Source of the DNA: Chloroflexota bacterium | GTDB lineage: Bacteria > Chloroflexota > Limnocylindria > Limnocylindrales > CSP1-4 | Direction of reading: 5' to 3' | NCBI GenBank assembly: GCA_919901745.1 | Contig: CAKKPP010000015.1 | Span: 1-49,165, forward strand | DNA length: 49,165 nt | Part shown: positions 41,549-49,165 of the stretch, piece by piece | Numbering within the stretch: position 1 is the stretch's first letter | Layout: every line of letters begins with the position of its first letter | Position numbers and translations under genes: made by a program | Notes under the pieces: generated by a model | Databases searched by the model: none | What the model was told of the DNA's origin: nothing | The model's input: only the letters and a program-made list of their open reading frames with translations

Positions 41549-42882
41549 CCGTGATGAGTCGCGCCTGGGGTCGGTTGACCCTGCCCGGCAAGGTCGTGTT
41601 CACCCTGGTCCCGCTGTTGCTCGTCCTGTCGGTCGCGCTCGTCATCGTGATCGCCGTCTTCGGCGGCGCCATGCTCGACATCCTCGTCGCGAACGTCGGC
41701 ATCGTCCGATTTCTGGTGGCGGTGACGATCCTGCTCCTGCTGGCCCCCCCGTCGGCGTTCATCATCATCTACATGGAGATGAAGATCATCGCCCTGATGA
41801 ACCTTCGTCTCGGTCCGGACCGGGTGGGTCCGTGGGGAACCCTCCTCTCCACCGTCCACGGGCTCAAGGTCCTCATGAAGGAGGACTTCACGCCGACCGG
41901 CGCGGATCGGATCGTGTTCACCTGGGCCCCGATCGTCGTGTTCATGGCCAGCGTGATGGGCGCACTCGTGATCCCGTTTGCCCCCGGCCTCATCGCCCAG
42001 GACCTCAACGTTGGCTTGCTGTACTTCTTCGCCGTCGGCGGGCTCAGCGTGGTCGGCCTGCTCATGGCCGGTTGGTCGAGCTACAACAAGTACTCGCTGC
42101 TGGGCGGGCTTCGCTCGGCCGCCCAGATGATCAGCTACGAGATCCCCCTGACGCTGTCGGTGGTCGGCCTGCTCATTCTGGCCGGGACGATGAGCCTCAA
42201 CACCATCGTCGAGAACCAGGGTCCATGGTTCACGGACTGGTACGTCTTCCAGCAGCCGCTCGGCTTTGTCATCTTCTTCATCGCCGCCACGGCCGAAGCG
42301 AACCGGACGCCGTTCGACCTGACCGAGGCCGACTCGGAGATCGTGGCGGGGTTCGCGACCGAGTACTCGGGAATGCGCTTCGGGTTCTTCTTCTTCGCCG
42401 AGTACATCAACGTGTTCATCATGTCGGCGCTGCTGGTCACGCTCTTCCTCGGCGGCTGGCAGGCACCGTTCCCGTTCCCGGAACTCCACATCGCCCTGGA
42501 TCCGGGTTCACTCGGGATCTGGCTCCTGCTCGGGATCGCAATCGTGCCGGTCGTCGCGACGCTGGTCCTCGCCGCGCCGTTCTACCTGCTCCGGAGCTCG
42601 ACTCCGTGGTGGCAGGCGCTCATCGCCGGCTTCCTCCTGTTCAACGTCCTCGCCGTCGGGGCGGTGCTCGGCATCGCCTATGTGAATTTCGACTTCGTGG
42701 CCGGCATCCTGTGGTTCATGGGCAAGACCTACGCGTTCGTGTTCGTGTTCGTGTGGATGCGCGGGACGCTGCCCAGGATCCGCATCGACCAGCTCATGGG
42801 CTTCGCCTGGAAGTGGCTGCTTCCGGCGTCGCTCGTCAACCTGTTCGTCACCGCGGCGGCCATCGTCGTCGTCGGCAATTGA
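41545..42882 (+). CDS. nuoH: NADH-quinone oxidoreductase subunit H
   Basis: A 445-aa membrane subunit connecting the quinone site to the proton-pumping arm. Conserved loops: NLRLGPDRVGPWG, LKVLMKEDFTP, and EANRTPFDLTEADSEIVAGF followed by TEYSGMRFGFFFFAEY. It starts with GTG overlapping nuoD; ATG 41554 is an alternative. It is somewhat longer than average because of an extra N-terminal helix. Confidence 0.94.
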   Translation: MTVMSRAWGRLTLPGKVVFTLVPLLLVLSVALVIVIAVFGGAMLDILVANVGIVRFLVAVTILLLLAPPSAFIIIYMEMKIIALMNLRLGPDRVGPWGTLLSTVHGLKVLMKEDFTPTGADRIVFTWAPIVVFMASVMGALVIPFAPGLIAQDLNVGLLYFFAVGGLSVVGLLMAGWSSYNKYSLLGGLRSAAQMISYEIPLTLSVVGLLILAGTMSLNTIVENQGPWFTDWYVFQQPLGFVIFFIAATAEANRTPFDLTEADSEIVAGFATEYSGMRFGFFFFAEYINVFIMSALLVTLFLGGWQAPFPFPELHIALDPGSLGIWLLLGIAIVPVVATLVLAAPFYLLRSSTPWWQALIAGFLLFNVLAVGAVLGIAYVNFDFVAGILWFMGKTYAFVFVFVWMRGTLPRIRIDQLMGFAWKWLLPASLVNLFVTAAAIVVVGN

Positions 42883-42892
42883 GGCCAGTGCG

Positions 42893-43564
42893 ATGAGCCT
42901 GATCCCCGGCTTCGGCATGGTCCGCGGCATGGCCCTGACCCTGCGCCGCTTCTTCGAGCCCAAGGTCACCGTCCGCTATCCCGAGGTCAAGCCGGACATC
43001 CCGCACAAGTTCCGGGGCCGGCTCCAGTTGCTCTACGACGAGTACGGCACGCTCAAGTGCGAGACCTGCTTCCAATGCGCCCAGGCCTGCCCCATCGAGT
43101 GCATCGACATGGGCGGCATCGATACGAAGGGCCGCTTCCACGTCCACTGGGGCGCGGCCGAGACCTACGGCGAACGACGTGACGAATCCGCGCTGCGCCG
43201 ATCCGGGCGACCCGTTCCGGACGCGGCCTATGCCCATTTCGAGGCGGCCGATCTATCCGCCCTCGAGGCCATCCTCGAGGAGCACGACCACGATCCCGCC
43301 CACATGCTCCAGATCCTCGAGGCGACCCAGGCCGCCTACGGGTACCTGCCGGTCGCCGCGCTCAAGCGGATCAGCCAGACGACGGGTGCGTGGTACGCCA
43401 TGATCTACGGGACCGCCAGCTACTACCGCCACCTGCGCTTCGAGCCAGCTGCGGACGAGCGCCAGGCGGAGGCCTTGTCCGGCCGCCGACCGTCAGAGGC
43501 GGCGTTCCTGTCCGGCCTCGATACGGCCCTGGGTGGCGGATCCGACCGGCGCGGCGTGAACTGA
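42893..43564 (+). CDS. Half-NuoI/half-NuoE fusion protein
   Basis: A 223-aa chimeric subunit. Residues 1-80 match the N-terminal half of NuoI (RRFFEPKVTVRYPEVKPDIP, then Cys56-x2-Cys59-x2-Cys62-x3-Cys66-Pro), but the second 4Fe-4S motif of NuoI is absent. Residues about 115-185 match the N-terminal helical part of NuoE (ILEATQAAYGYLPVAALKRI, MIYGTASYYRHLRFEP). The thioredoxin-like 2Fe-2S half of NuoE is missing, and the protein ends in a short polar tail. It lies 10 nt after nuoH and 4 nt before the nuoF homologue, leaving no room for the lost domains. It might keep one 4Fe-4S cluster and serve as a scaffold. Confidence 0.8.
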   Translation: MSLIPGFGMVRGMALTLRRFFEPKVTVRYPEVKPDIPHKFRGRLQLLYDEYGTLKCETCFQCAQACPIECIDMGGIDTKGRFHVHWGAAETYGERRDESALRRSGRPVPDAAYAHFEAADLSALEAILEEHDHDPAHMLQILEATQAAYGYLPVAALKRISQTTGAWYAMIYGTASYYRHLRFEPAADERQAEALSGRRPSEAAFLSGLDTALGGGSDRRGVN

Positions 43565-43568
43565 GCGA

Positions 43569-44894
43569 ATGACGACCCTGCTGTCGACCCCCAAGGCCTG
43601 GCCGCGAATCCTGCTGGAGCGCGCCGACGCCCCCGACCCGACCGATCTCGACGCTGCCGTCAAGGCCGGCGCGTTCGAGGGGCTGCGAAGCGTGGTCCGT
43701 GAGCTGGGGCCGACCGGCGTGATCGCCACGATTGCCGCCTCAGGCCTGCGCGGCCGCGGTGGTGCCGGGTTCCCCACGGCCGAGAAGTGGCGGACCGCGG
43801 CGACGACCGAGGCCGCGCGCCGCTACGTCGTCGCGAACGGATATGGAGCCGACCCGGCCGTGCGCACGGATCGAGAGCTGCTCGCCCGCGACCCATTCCG
43901 AGTGATCGAGGGCCTGGCGATCGCGGCCCATGCGATCGGCGCGTCGGAGGCATTCATTGCGGTGCGCGCCGAGGATGTCGATCTGGTCCGACGCCTCGAG
44001 ACGGCCATCGGTGCCGCCACGGACGCCGGCTTCCTGGGTTTCGACGTGTTCGATTCGGGCTTCGACGTGGCCGTGACGGTGCGCCCGGTCCAGGGGGCCT
44101 ACCTCCTCGGCGAGGAGACGATCCTGCTGAAGTCATTGGAGGGCAAGCGCGGACAGCCGGAGCAGCGGCCGCCACATCCGGCGCAGCGCGGCCTGCACGG
44201 CATGCCGACCGTGGTCCAGAACATCCAGACACTGGCGTCGATCCCGTGGATCATCCGACACGGCGCCGAGAGGTTCGCAGCCGTCGGCGCCGCCGGCTGC
44301 CCGGGCACCGTCCTGGTGCAGGTCCGTGGCCCGGAGCGAGACGGGATTGCCGAGGTGCCGCTCGGGACCCCGCTCCGCGACATCGTGGCCCTCGGCGGCT
44401 CGCCCGAGCGGGGCCGCGCCCTCAAGGCGGTTCTCGTCGGCGGCCCATCGGGCGGGATCCTGCCGCCGGGTCAGCTGGACACGCCCTACACCTTCGATGC
44501 CCTGCGCTCCGTCGGAGCGCATGTCGGATCTGGTTCGGTGATCGCGGTCGATGATCGAACCTGCATCGTCGACCTGGCCCGGATCCTCACCCGCTACTGC
44601 GCCGATGAGTCATGCGGCAAGACCATTCCGTGCCGAATCGGCACGCGCCGGCTCTCCGAGATCGGCGATCGGATTGCAGCCGGGACCACCGGGCCGACGG
44701 ATCTCGACCGGATGACCGACCTGTCGGCCGACATCGTGGCCTCCGCCCTGTGTGACCACGAGCGCCTGGCGACGCTCCCGTTCACCAGCGGGATGCGATA
44801 CTTCAGCGACGAGTTGGAGGCGCACATCGCGCGCAGCTCGTGCCCAGCCGGCGTCTGCCACCCGATCGCGGTGGCTGTGGGCGCCCCCCACTGA
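43569..44894 (+). CDS. NuoF-like subunit with eroded FMN and N3 sites
   Basis: A 441-aa homologue of the 51-kDa subunit. Kept: SGLRGRGGAGFPT (59-70), GEETILLKSLEGKRGQP (181-197), the PTVV and VLVGGPSGG strands. Changed: the usual NADESEPGTF loop reads NGYGADPAV (90-98), NNVET reads QNIQT (218-221), and the N3 motif SCGxCxPC reads SCGKTIPC, leaving Cys349, Cys355 and Cys395 but no middle Cys (Thr352). Such changes should weaken or abolish FMN/NADH and N3 binding. It is probably structural or bound to a different cofactor. Confidence 0.82.
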   Translation: MTTLLSTPKAWPRILLERADAPDPTDLDAAVKAGAFEGLRSVVRELGPTGVIATIAASGLRGRGGAGFPTAEKWRTAATTEAARRYVVANGYGADPAVRTDRELLARDPFRVIEGLAIAAHAIGASEAFIAVRAEDVDLVRRLETAIGAATDAGFLGFDVFDSGFDVAVTVRPVQGAYLLGEETILLKSLEGKRGQPEQRPPHPAQRGLHGMPTVVQNIQTLASIPWIIRHGAERFAAVGAAGCPGTVLVQVRGPERDGIAEVPLGTPLRDIVALGGSPERGRALKAVLVGGPSGGILPPGQLDTPYTFDALRSVGAHVGSGSVIAVDDRTCIVDLARILTRYCADESCGKTIPCRIGTRRLSEIGDRIAAGTTGPTDLDRMTDLSADIVASALCDHERLATLPFTSGMRYFSDELEAHIARSSCPAGVCHPIAVAVGAPH

Positions 44895-44909
44895 GACGAC
44901 GAGACGACG

Positions 44910-47537
44910 ATGACCGACCTGATCACCCGTCCCGCCAGCGGCTCCCAGGCGTCGGTCCCGGATTCGCTCGCCGAGCGCCTCCTGGAGACCCAGGCGCCGC
45001 AGCGTCCCCAGTCGACGCCGGCGATCCGGATCGAGGTGGACGGCCGCGTCGTGGAGGGCCTCGAGGGCCAGACGATCCTCGAGGTCTGTCGAGACAACGG
45101 GATCGAGATCCCCACCCTGTGCTACGAGCCGAAGCTGCCCGGGTTCGGGGCCTGCCGGATGTGCGTCGTGGAAGTGGAGGGGGAGGAGTACCCACCCATC
45201 AGCTGCTCCCGGACCTGCGAGGACGGGATGAAGGTCCAGACGCAGACCGAGGAGGTCCGCCGCCTCCGCCGGACCAACCTCGAGCTGATCTTCAGCGACC
45301 ACAACGCCTATTGCCTGCCGCCGTGCCAGAACAAGTGCCCCAGCCATATCGACATCCCCGGCTTCCTGAAGCAGAACGCCGAGGGCGACTTCCGCGAATC
45401 CACCCGGATCTTCAAGCGGACGATCCCCTTCCCGTCCGTGCTCGGACGGGTCTGCCCGGCGCCGTGCGAGGAACACTGCCGCCGGGACGAGGTTGACGAG
45501 GCAATCGCGATCCGCGACAGCCACCGATATGCGGGCGATCAGGTCCTCAAGGCCATGCTCGACGACGGCGTCGATCCGCCGGTCCCGTTCGAGATCCAGG
45601 CGCGATCCGGTCGGCGGGCGGCCATCATCGGGTCGGGGCCAACCGGCATGGCAGCGGCGTACTACCTGCTGATCGCCGGCCACGACGTCACGGTCTTCGA
45701 GCGCGACCCTGCGCCCGGCGGCATGCTCCGTTACGGGATTCCGCAGTACCGCCTGCCGAAGGTCGAAGTCCTCGAGGCCGAGTACGAATCGGTCACACGG
45801 CTCGGGGGCAAGATCGTGTGCGACCAGGCGCTCGGTCGCGACTTCACGCTCGACGACCTGCGCAGCCAGGGGTATGACTCCGTGGTCGTGGCCATCGGGT
45901 GCTACGACACGAACAAGCTGGGGATTCCGGGCGAGGACGCGGACGGGGTGTTCGACGGCCTCGAATACCTGCGCACGGCAACGCTCGGCCTGACGGTGCC
46001 CGGGCACGCCGGCAGCCGCGTCGTCGTCATCGGCGGTGGCTTCACGTCGATGGACTGCACCAGGACCAGCGTTCGTCAGGGCGCGGCGGAGGTGACCCTC
46101 GTGTATCGCCGCGACATGAAGGACATGCCGGCGTCGAACGAGGTCCACGAGGCGATCGAGGAAGGCGCCCGAGCGATCTTCCAGGCCGGTCCCGTGCGAG
46201 TGATCACCGACGAGAAGAGCGGCAAGGTGAGCGGCGTCGAGTTCATTCGCATGCGGCTCGGCGCGCCCGACGACTCCGGGCGGCGGAGGCCGGAACCGGC
46301 ACCCGGCACAGAGTTCACCATCCCCTGCGATCGCGTCCTCCTGGCGATCGGCCAGGGTCCGGAGCTCGACTGGATCGGCCCGGGGTCGCAGGGGGTAGAG
46401 ATCACCAGGCAGAAACGGGTCAAGGCCGACGCGGTTACCTTCGAAACCGGGCGTTCGGGTGTCTTTGCCACGGGCGACGTCAGGATCGGGGCGGCGACCG
46501 TCGTCCAGGCCGTCGCCGAGGGCCGTCGCGCGGCCTATGCCGTGGATGCCTTCATGAAGGGCCTCGACCTGTCCGCCATCCGCACGCGTCAGACCCTCGC
46601 CGAACCGCAGCCGGAATTCCTTTCGATCGTCCCGTTCACGAGCGAGATCAAGGAACCGCGCTACCGCATGTCGGCGATGGACCCCGAGATCCGGAACCGG
46701 AGCTATGTCGAGTACGAAATTCCGTACACGCGGACGGAGGCGGTGGCCGAATCGACGCGCTGTCTTCAGTGCACCTGCGAGGCGATCGGGTTCTGCGACC
46801 TGCGTCGGCTGGGCATCGAATACGGAACCACGCTCCAGTCGCTCGAGCCGAAGCAGCACTTCGGGGCCGGATTCCGGAGCGTCACGGAGAACCGGTTCAC
46901 CGGCATCAACCACGACTACATTCGCGACGACAGCCACGCGTTCATCCTCCGCGAGCCGTCGCGCTGCATCGACTGTGGCCGTTGTGCCCAGGTCTGCTCC
47001 GAGGTCGTCGGCGCCGCGTGCTACGACTTCATGCGGATCGGCTTCGACACGTTGGTCACGACGCCCCTCGACATGAGCCTCAACGACACGCCTTGCGTGT
47101 CCTGCGGGCGTTGCGCGGAGACGTGCCCGACCGGCGCGCTCATGCCGAAGCCGCGCGTGCTCCAGAAGTACGAGGTCGATGAGAGTCGCTGCATCCTGTG
47201 CGGGATCTGCGTGGATGCGTGCCCGTACGACGCGCTGCGCGACGGCGCCGACTTCGAGCTCGCACATACCTCGCGTGAGGAACCGATGATCGACCTCATG
47301 GCGATCGCGGCCATCGACCGCGAGACCGAGGTGACGTACATCCGGCGCGAACGGGACTGGGCCTCACGCGCGGCGGCCGAGGGCCGGATCGTCGATGCCA
47401 ATCGGATGCTGCCGATGCTGCCGGCATCGCTGGCCGGGAACGGGAACGGAAATGGGACCGGCAACGGACACGCCGGGCACGACCACGCGAACGGCGCCGG
47501 CCACGGCGGCGGCGCCGGCCACGACCACCACCGGTAG
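44910..47537 (+). CDS. NuoG/GltD hybrid: 2Fe-2S, FAD/NAD(P) oxidoreductase and multiple 4Fe-4S domains
   Basis: An 875-aa protein in the NuoG position. Residues 38-115: NuoG-type 2Fe-2S domain with Cys71, Cys82, Cys85, Cys99. Residues 130-195: GltD-type 4Fe-4S domain (Cys135, 139, 143 and 182, 186, 190). Residues 235-555: GltD-like flavoprotein with FAD motif GSGPTG (241-246), GGMLRYGIPQYRLPK, second nucleotide motif GGGFTS (375-380), VTLVYRRDMKDMPASNE and VFATGDVRIG. Residues 618-629: CxxCxC. Then 4Fe-4S motifs at 686-696, 729-739 and 761-771. The tail (about 835-875) is Gly/Asn/His-rich. The molybdopterin-like domain of true NuoG is absent. It could take electrons from NAD(P)H at FAD and deliver them to the complex I chain. 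Confidence 0.85.
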   Translation: MTDLITRPASGSQASVPDSLAERLLETQAPQRPQSTPAIRIEVDGRVVEGLEGQTILEVCRDNGIEIPTLCYEPKLPGFGACRMCVVEVEGEEYPPISCSRTCEDGMKVQTQTEEVRRLRRTNLELIFSDHNAYCLPPCQNKCPSHIDIPGFLKQNAEGDFRESTRIFKRTIPFPSVLGRVCPAPCEEHCRRDEVDEAIAIRDSHRYAGDQVLKAMLDDGVDPPVPFEIQARSGRRAAIIGSGPTGMAAAYYLLIAGHDVTVFERDPAPGGMLRYGIPQYRLPKVEVLEAEYESVTRLGGKIVCDQALGRDFTLDDLRSQGYDSVVVAIGCYDTNKLGIPGEDADGVFDGLEYLRTATLGLTVPGHAGSRVVVIGGGFTSMDCTRTSVRQGAAEVTLVYRRDMKDMPASNEVHEAIEEGARAIFQAGPVRVITDEKSGKVSGVEFIRMRLGAPDDSGRRRPEPAPGTEFTIPCDRVLLAIGQGPELDWIGPGSQGVEITRQKRVKADAVTFETGRSGVFATGDVRIGAATVVQAVAEGRRAAYAVDAFMKGLDLSAIRTRQTLAEPQPEFLSIVPFTSEIKEPRYRMSAMDPEIRNRSYVEYEIPYTRTEAVAESTRCLQCTCEAIGFCDLRRLGIEYGTTLQSLEPKQHFGAGFRSVTENRFTGINHDYIRDDSHAFILREPSRCIDCGRCAQVCSEVVGAACYDFMRIGFDTLVTTPLDMSLNDTPCVSCGRCAETCPTGALMPKPRVLQKYEVDESRCILCGICVDACPYDALRDGADFELAHTSREEPMIDLMAIAAIDRETEVTYIRRERDWASRAAAEGRIVDANRMLPMLPASLAGNGNGNGTGNGHAGHDHANGAGHGGGAGHDHHR

Positions 47538-47548
47538 GCGCCGACGCC

Positions 47549-48085
47549 GTGGCGCTCGGAGAGACTGCCCCGATCATCGGGATCGCCTTCGCCGACATCC
47601 TGTTCGTGATGCTCGCAGCGGTGATGCTCGGATCCGCGCTGATGGTCGTTCTCCTGCGCGACATCATCCGTAGTGGCCTCGCAATGATCGTCTGCTTCGC
47701 CGCCCTGGCCGGAATCTACGTGCTCCTGCAAGCGCCCCTCGTGGCCGCCGCCCAGGTTCTCGTCTACATCGGGGCGATCAGCGTGCTCATCCTGTTCGCC
47801 ATCATGCTCACCCAGACCAAGGCCGGGCCCGCACGCCTGGTCTTCCAGACGCAGTCGGCCGCCGCCGCGGTGGCCGCGATCGTGCTTGCCCTCGTGGTGG
47901 CCGTTGCCGTGGGGGCCACCGATTGGGGTGAGGTCGGCGAGCGGATGCACACGGCGACCGACACGCTGGCCCGGGTCCTGTTCGACGAGTTCGTCCTGCC
48001 GTTCGAGGTCGTGAGCGTCCTGCTGCTGGCGGCGGTCATCGGGGCGGTCTACCTGGCCAAGCGCGAGGAGAGCGGGCCGTCGTGA
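47549..48085 (+). CDS. nuoJ: NADH-quinone oxidoreductase subunit J
   Basis: A 178-aa membrane subunit with five predicted helices. [20 protein letters not shown] and [20 protein letters not shown] are characteristic. It starts with GTG 11 nt after the hybrid gene; its TGA overlaps nuoK (GTGA). Confidence 0.9.
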   Translation: MALGETAPIIGIAFADILFVMLAAVMLGSALMVVLLRDIIRSGLAMIVCFAALAGIYVLLQAPLVAAAQVLVYIGAISVLILFAIMLTQTKAGPARLVFQTQSAAAAVAAIVLALVVAVAVGATDWGEVGERMHTATDTLARVLFDEFVLPFEVVSVLLLAAVIGAVYLAKREESGPS

Positions 48086-48393
48086 TCAACTCGCTCGACG
48101 CCTACCTCGTGCTCTCGGCCCTGCTGTTCGCGATCGGCACGTTTGGCTTTCTCGCACGCAGGAACGCGATCAGCATGCTGATGTCGATTGAGCTGATGTT
48201 GAACGCGGTCAATCTCGCCATTGTCGCGTTCGGGGCCTTCATCCCGGGGCTCGCGGTGGACGCCTCAGTCATCGCGATCATCGTCATGGCCGTCGCGGCC
48301 GCCGAGGCGACCGTGGGCCTCGCGATCGTCATCGCGATCTTCCGCAACCGACGGACGCCGCTCGTGGACGAGTACGACGCGATGCGCCGATGA
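48082..48393 (+). CDS. nuoK: NADH-quinone oxidoreductase subunit K
   Basis: A 103-aa three-helix subunit. [20 protein letters not shown] carries the conserved Glu of helix 2, and [18 protein letters not shown] the Glu of helix 3. GTG start; TGA overlaps the nuoL ATG (ATGA). Confidence 0.94.
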   Translation: MINSLDAYLVLSALLFAIGTFGFLARRNAISMLMSIELMLNAVNLAIVAFGAFIPGLAVDASVIAIIVMAVAAAEATVGLAIVIAIFRNRRTPLVDEYDAMRR

Positions 48394-49165
48394 GCTTCGA
48401 CACGCTGATCCCGCTCATCGCGGCACTGCCGATCGCCGGCTTCCTGTTCACGGCCGCGCTCGGACGTCGCCTCGGCAAGCAGGCCCACTGGGTGCCGGTC
48501 GGTGCAGTCGTCGCCGCGTGGGCAATCTCGATGATCGTCGCGTTCACGGCCCTGACCGGCGGGGAACCGTTCGGGGAGCACGGGTACGGCGTCAAGCTCT
48601 GGGAGTGGATCCCGGCCGGCAACTTTGTCGTGGAAGCCGGGCTCTTCGTCGACAACCTCACCGCCTGCCTGCTCATCGTGGTGACCACGATCGGGATGCT
48701 CGTGCACATCTACTCGATCGGGTACATGAGCCACGACCCCGGCTACTGGCGCTTCTTCGCGTACCTCAACCTGTTCATGTTCTCGATGCTCCTGCTGGTC
48801 CTGGCCGACAACTGGCTGGTCGTGTTCGTGGCCTGGGAACTGGTCGGCCTCTCGAGCTACCTGCTCATCGGGTTCTGGTACCGGAAGCGGCCCGCGGCGC
48901 TGGCCAGCAAGAAGGCGTTCATCGTCAACCGCGTCGGCGATGTCGGATTCGCGCTCGGGATCATGGCGATCTGGGTCAACACCGGCACGCTCGACATCCG
49001 CGAATCGATGGACATCCTGGTCCATGCGGACGTCCTGACGATCCCGCTGGTCGCGGTGGCCCTGCTCATCTTCGCGGGAGCGATGGGCAAGAGTGCGCAG
49101 TTCCCGCTGCACGTCTGGCTGCCGGACGCGATGGAAGGTCCAACGCCCGTCTCCGCGCTCATCCA
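48390..49165 (+). CDS. nuoL: NADH-quinone oxidoreductase subunit L, 5' part
   Basis: The first 258 codons of the antiporter-like subunit; the gene runs off the right edge. Diagnostic segments: [20 protein letters not shown] with the conserved Glu, [18 protein letters not shown], and [20 protein letters not shown] at the window end with the catalytic Lys region. It overlaps nuoK by 4 nt. Confidence 0.95.
   Translation, partial: MSFDTLIPLIAALPIAGFLFTAALGRRLGKQAHWVPVGAVVAAWAISMIVAFTALTGGEPFGEHGYGVKLWEWIPAGNFVVEAGLFVDNLTACLLIVVTTIGMLVHIYSIGYMSHDPGYWRFFAYLNLFMFSMLLLVLADNWLVVFVAWELVGLSSYLLIGFWYRKRPAALASKKAFIVNRVGDVGFALGIMAIWVNTGTLDIRESMDILVHADVLTIPLVAVALLIFAGAMGKSAQFPLHVWLPDAMEGPTPVSALI

Noticed and set aside
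42893..43572. Frameshifted normal nuoI and nuoE genes
   Set aside because: No other frame between 43120 and 43569 carries the missing second 4Fe-4S motif or the thioredoxin-like Cys motif, and there is no space for them.
44610..47267. An 885-codon open frame on the minus strand
   Set aside because: Antisense to the NuoF-like and NuoG/GltD hybrid genes, whose plus-strand proteins have clear motifs; composition is typical of a shadow frame.

Overview
The window is GC-rich, gene-dense bacterial chromosome with many 1-4 nt start/stop overlaps, GTG/TTG starts, F420-type luciferase-like oxidoreductases and a large nuo operon. Together these suggest a Chloroflexota-like soil or freshwater lineage (Limnocylindria-type). 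That assignment is an inference from gene content and style; no rRNA or marker tree is available. No rRNA, tRNA or CRISPR array was seen.

1-24 kb, left catabolic island. A minus-strand operon (8722 down to 2076) encodes an alpha/beta hydrolase, a dihydroorotase/hydantoinase-like amidohydrolase, an LLM oxidoreductase, a bicupin, a TRIP13/Pch2-like AAA+ ATPase and an MFS transporter. A second unit follows (M20 hydrolase, J-domain/HTH protein, second LLM enzyme). Upstream lie an M29/NicX-like protein and a NMT1/TauA-type ABC importer split over two divergent units. A GntR-FCD regulator is coupled to a YtcJ-like amidohydrolase. Then come an MFS exporter, an aldehyde dehydrogenase, a [3Fe-4S] ferredoxin-P450 pair, another MFS protein and two cupin proteins. 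Several promoters share an nAGRCA-N17-TACAWT layout overlapped by a TTGTATACAA-like palindrome, which may be the GntR operator.

24-31 kb, molybdenum hydroxylase unit. A three-subunit xanthine-dehydrogenase-type hydroxylase (FAD, 2Fe-2S and Mo subunits), a CoxG-like protein and a GMC oxidoreductase lie in one plus-strand operon. They are followed by a convergent cupin protein and a small membrane protein. The enzyme set fits uptake and oxidative/hydrolytic breakdown of an N-heterocyclic or amide-containing compound; the substrate cannot be read from sequence.

31-38.5 kb, housekeeping. A divergent PurH, GlpX, an IS1182-like element, FolK, an unrecognised possible nucleotidyltransferase-like protein and a MidA/NDUFAF7-type methyltransferase. 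The IS sits exactly in a CTAG that held the overlapping stop codons of glpX and folK, and its target duplication restored both stops.

38.6-49.2 kb, complex I. nuoA-B-C-D-H are ordinary, but the electron-input arm is remodelled. The nuoI slot encodes a half-NuoI (one 4Fe-4S motif) fused to a half-NuoE (no thioredoxin/2Fe-2S domain). NuoF has lost the conserved FMN-loop acidic residues and one N3 cysteine. The NuoG position is filled by an 875-aa protein joining a NuoG-type 2Fe-2S domain, a complete GltD-like FAD/NAD(P) oxidoreductase and several 4Fe-4S motifs. nuoJ, nuoK and a truncated nuoL follow. This looks like a complex I whose NADH/FMN entry was replaced or supplemented by a GltD-type flavin module, and it is the most interesting system in the window.
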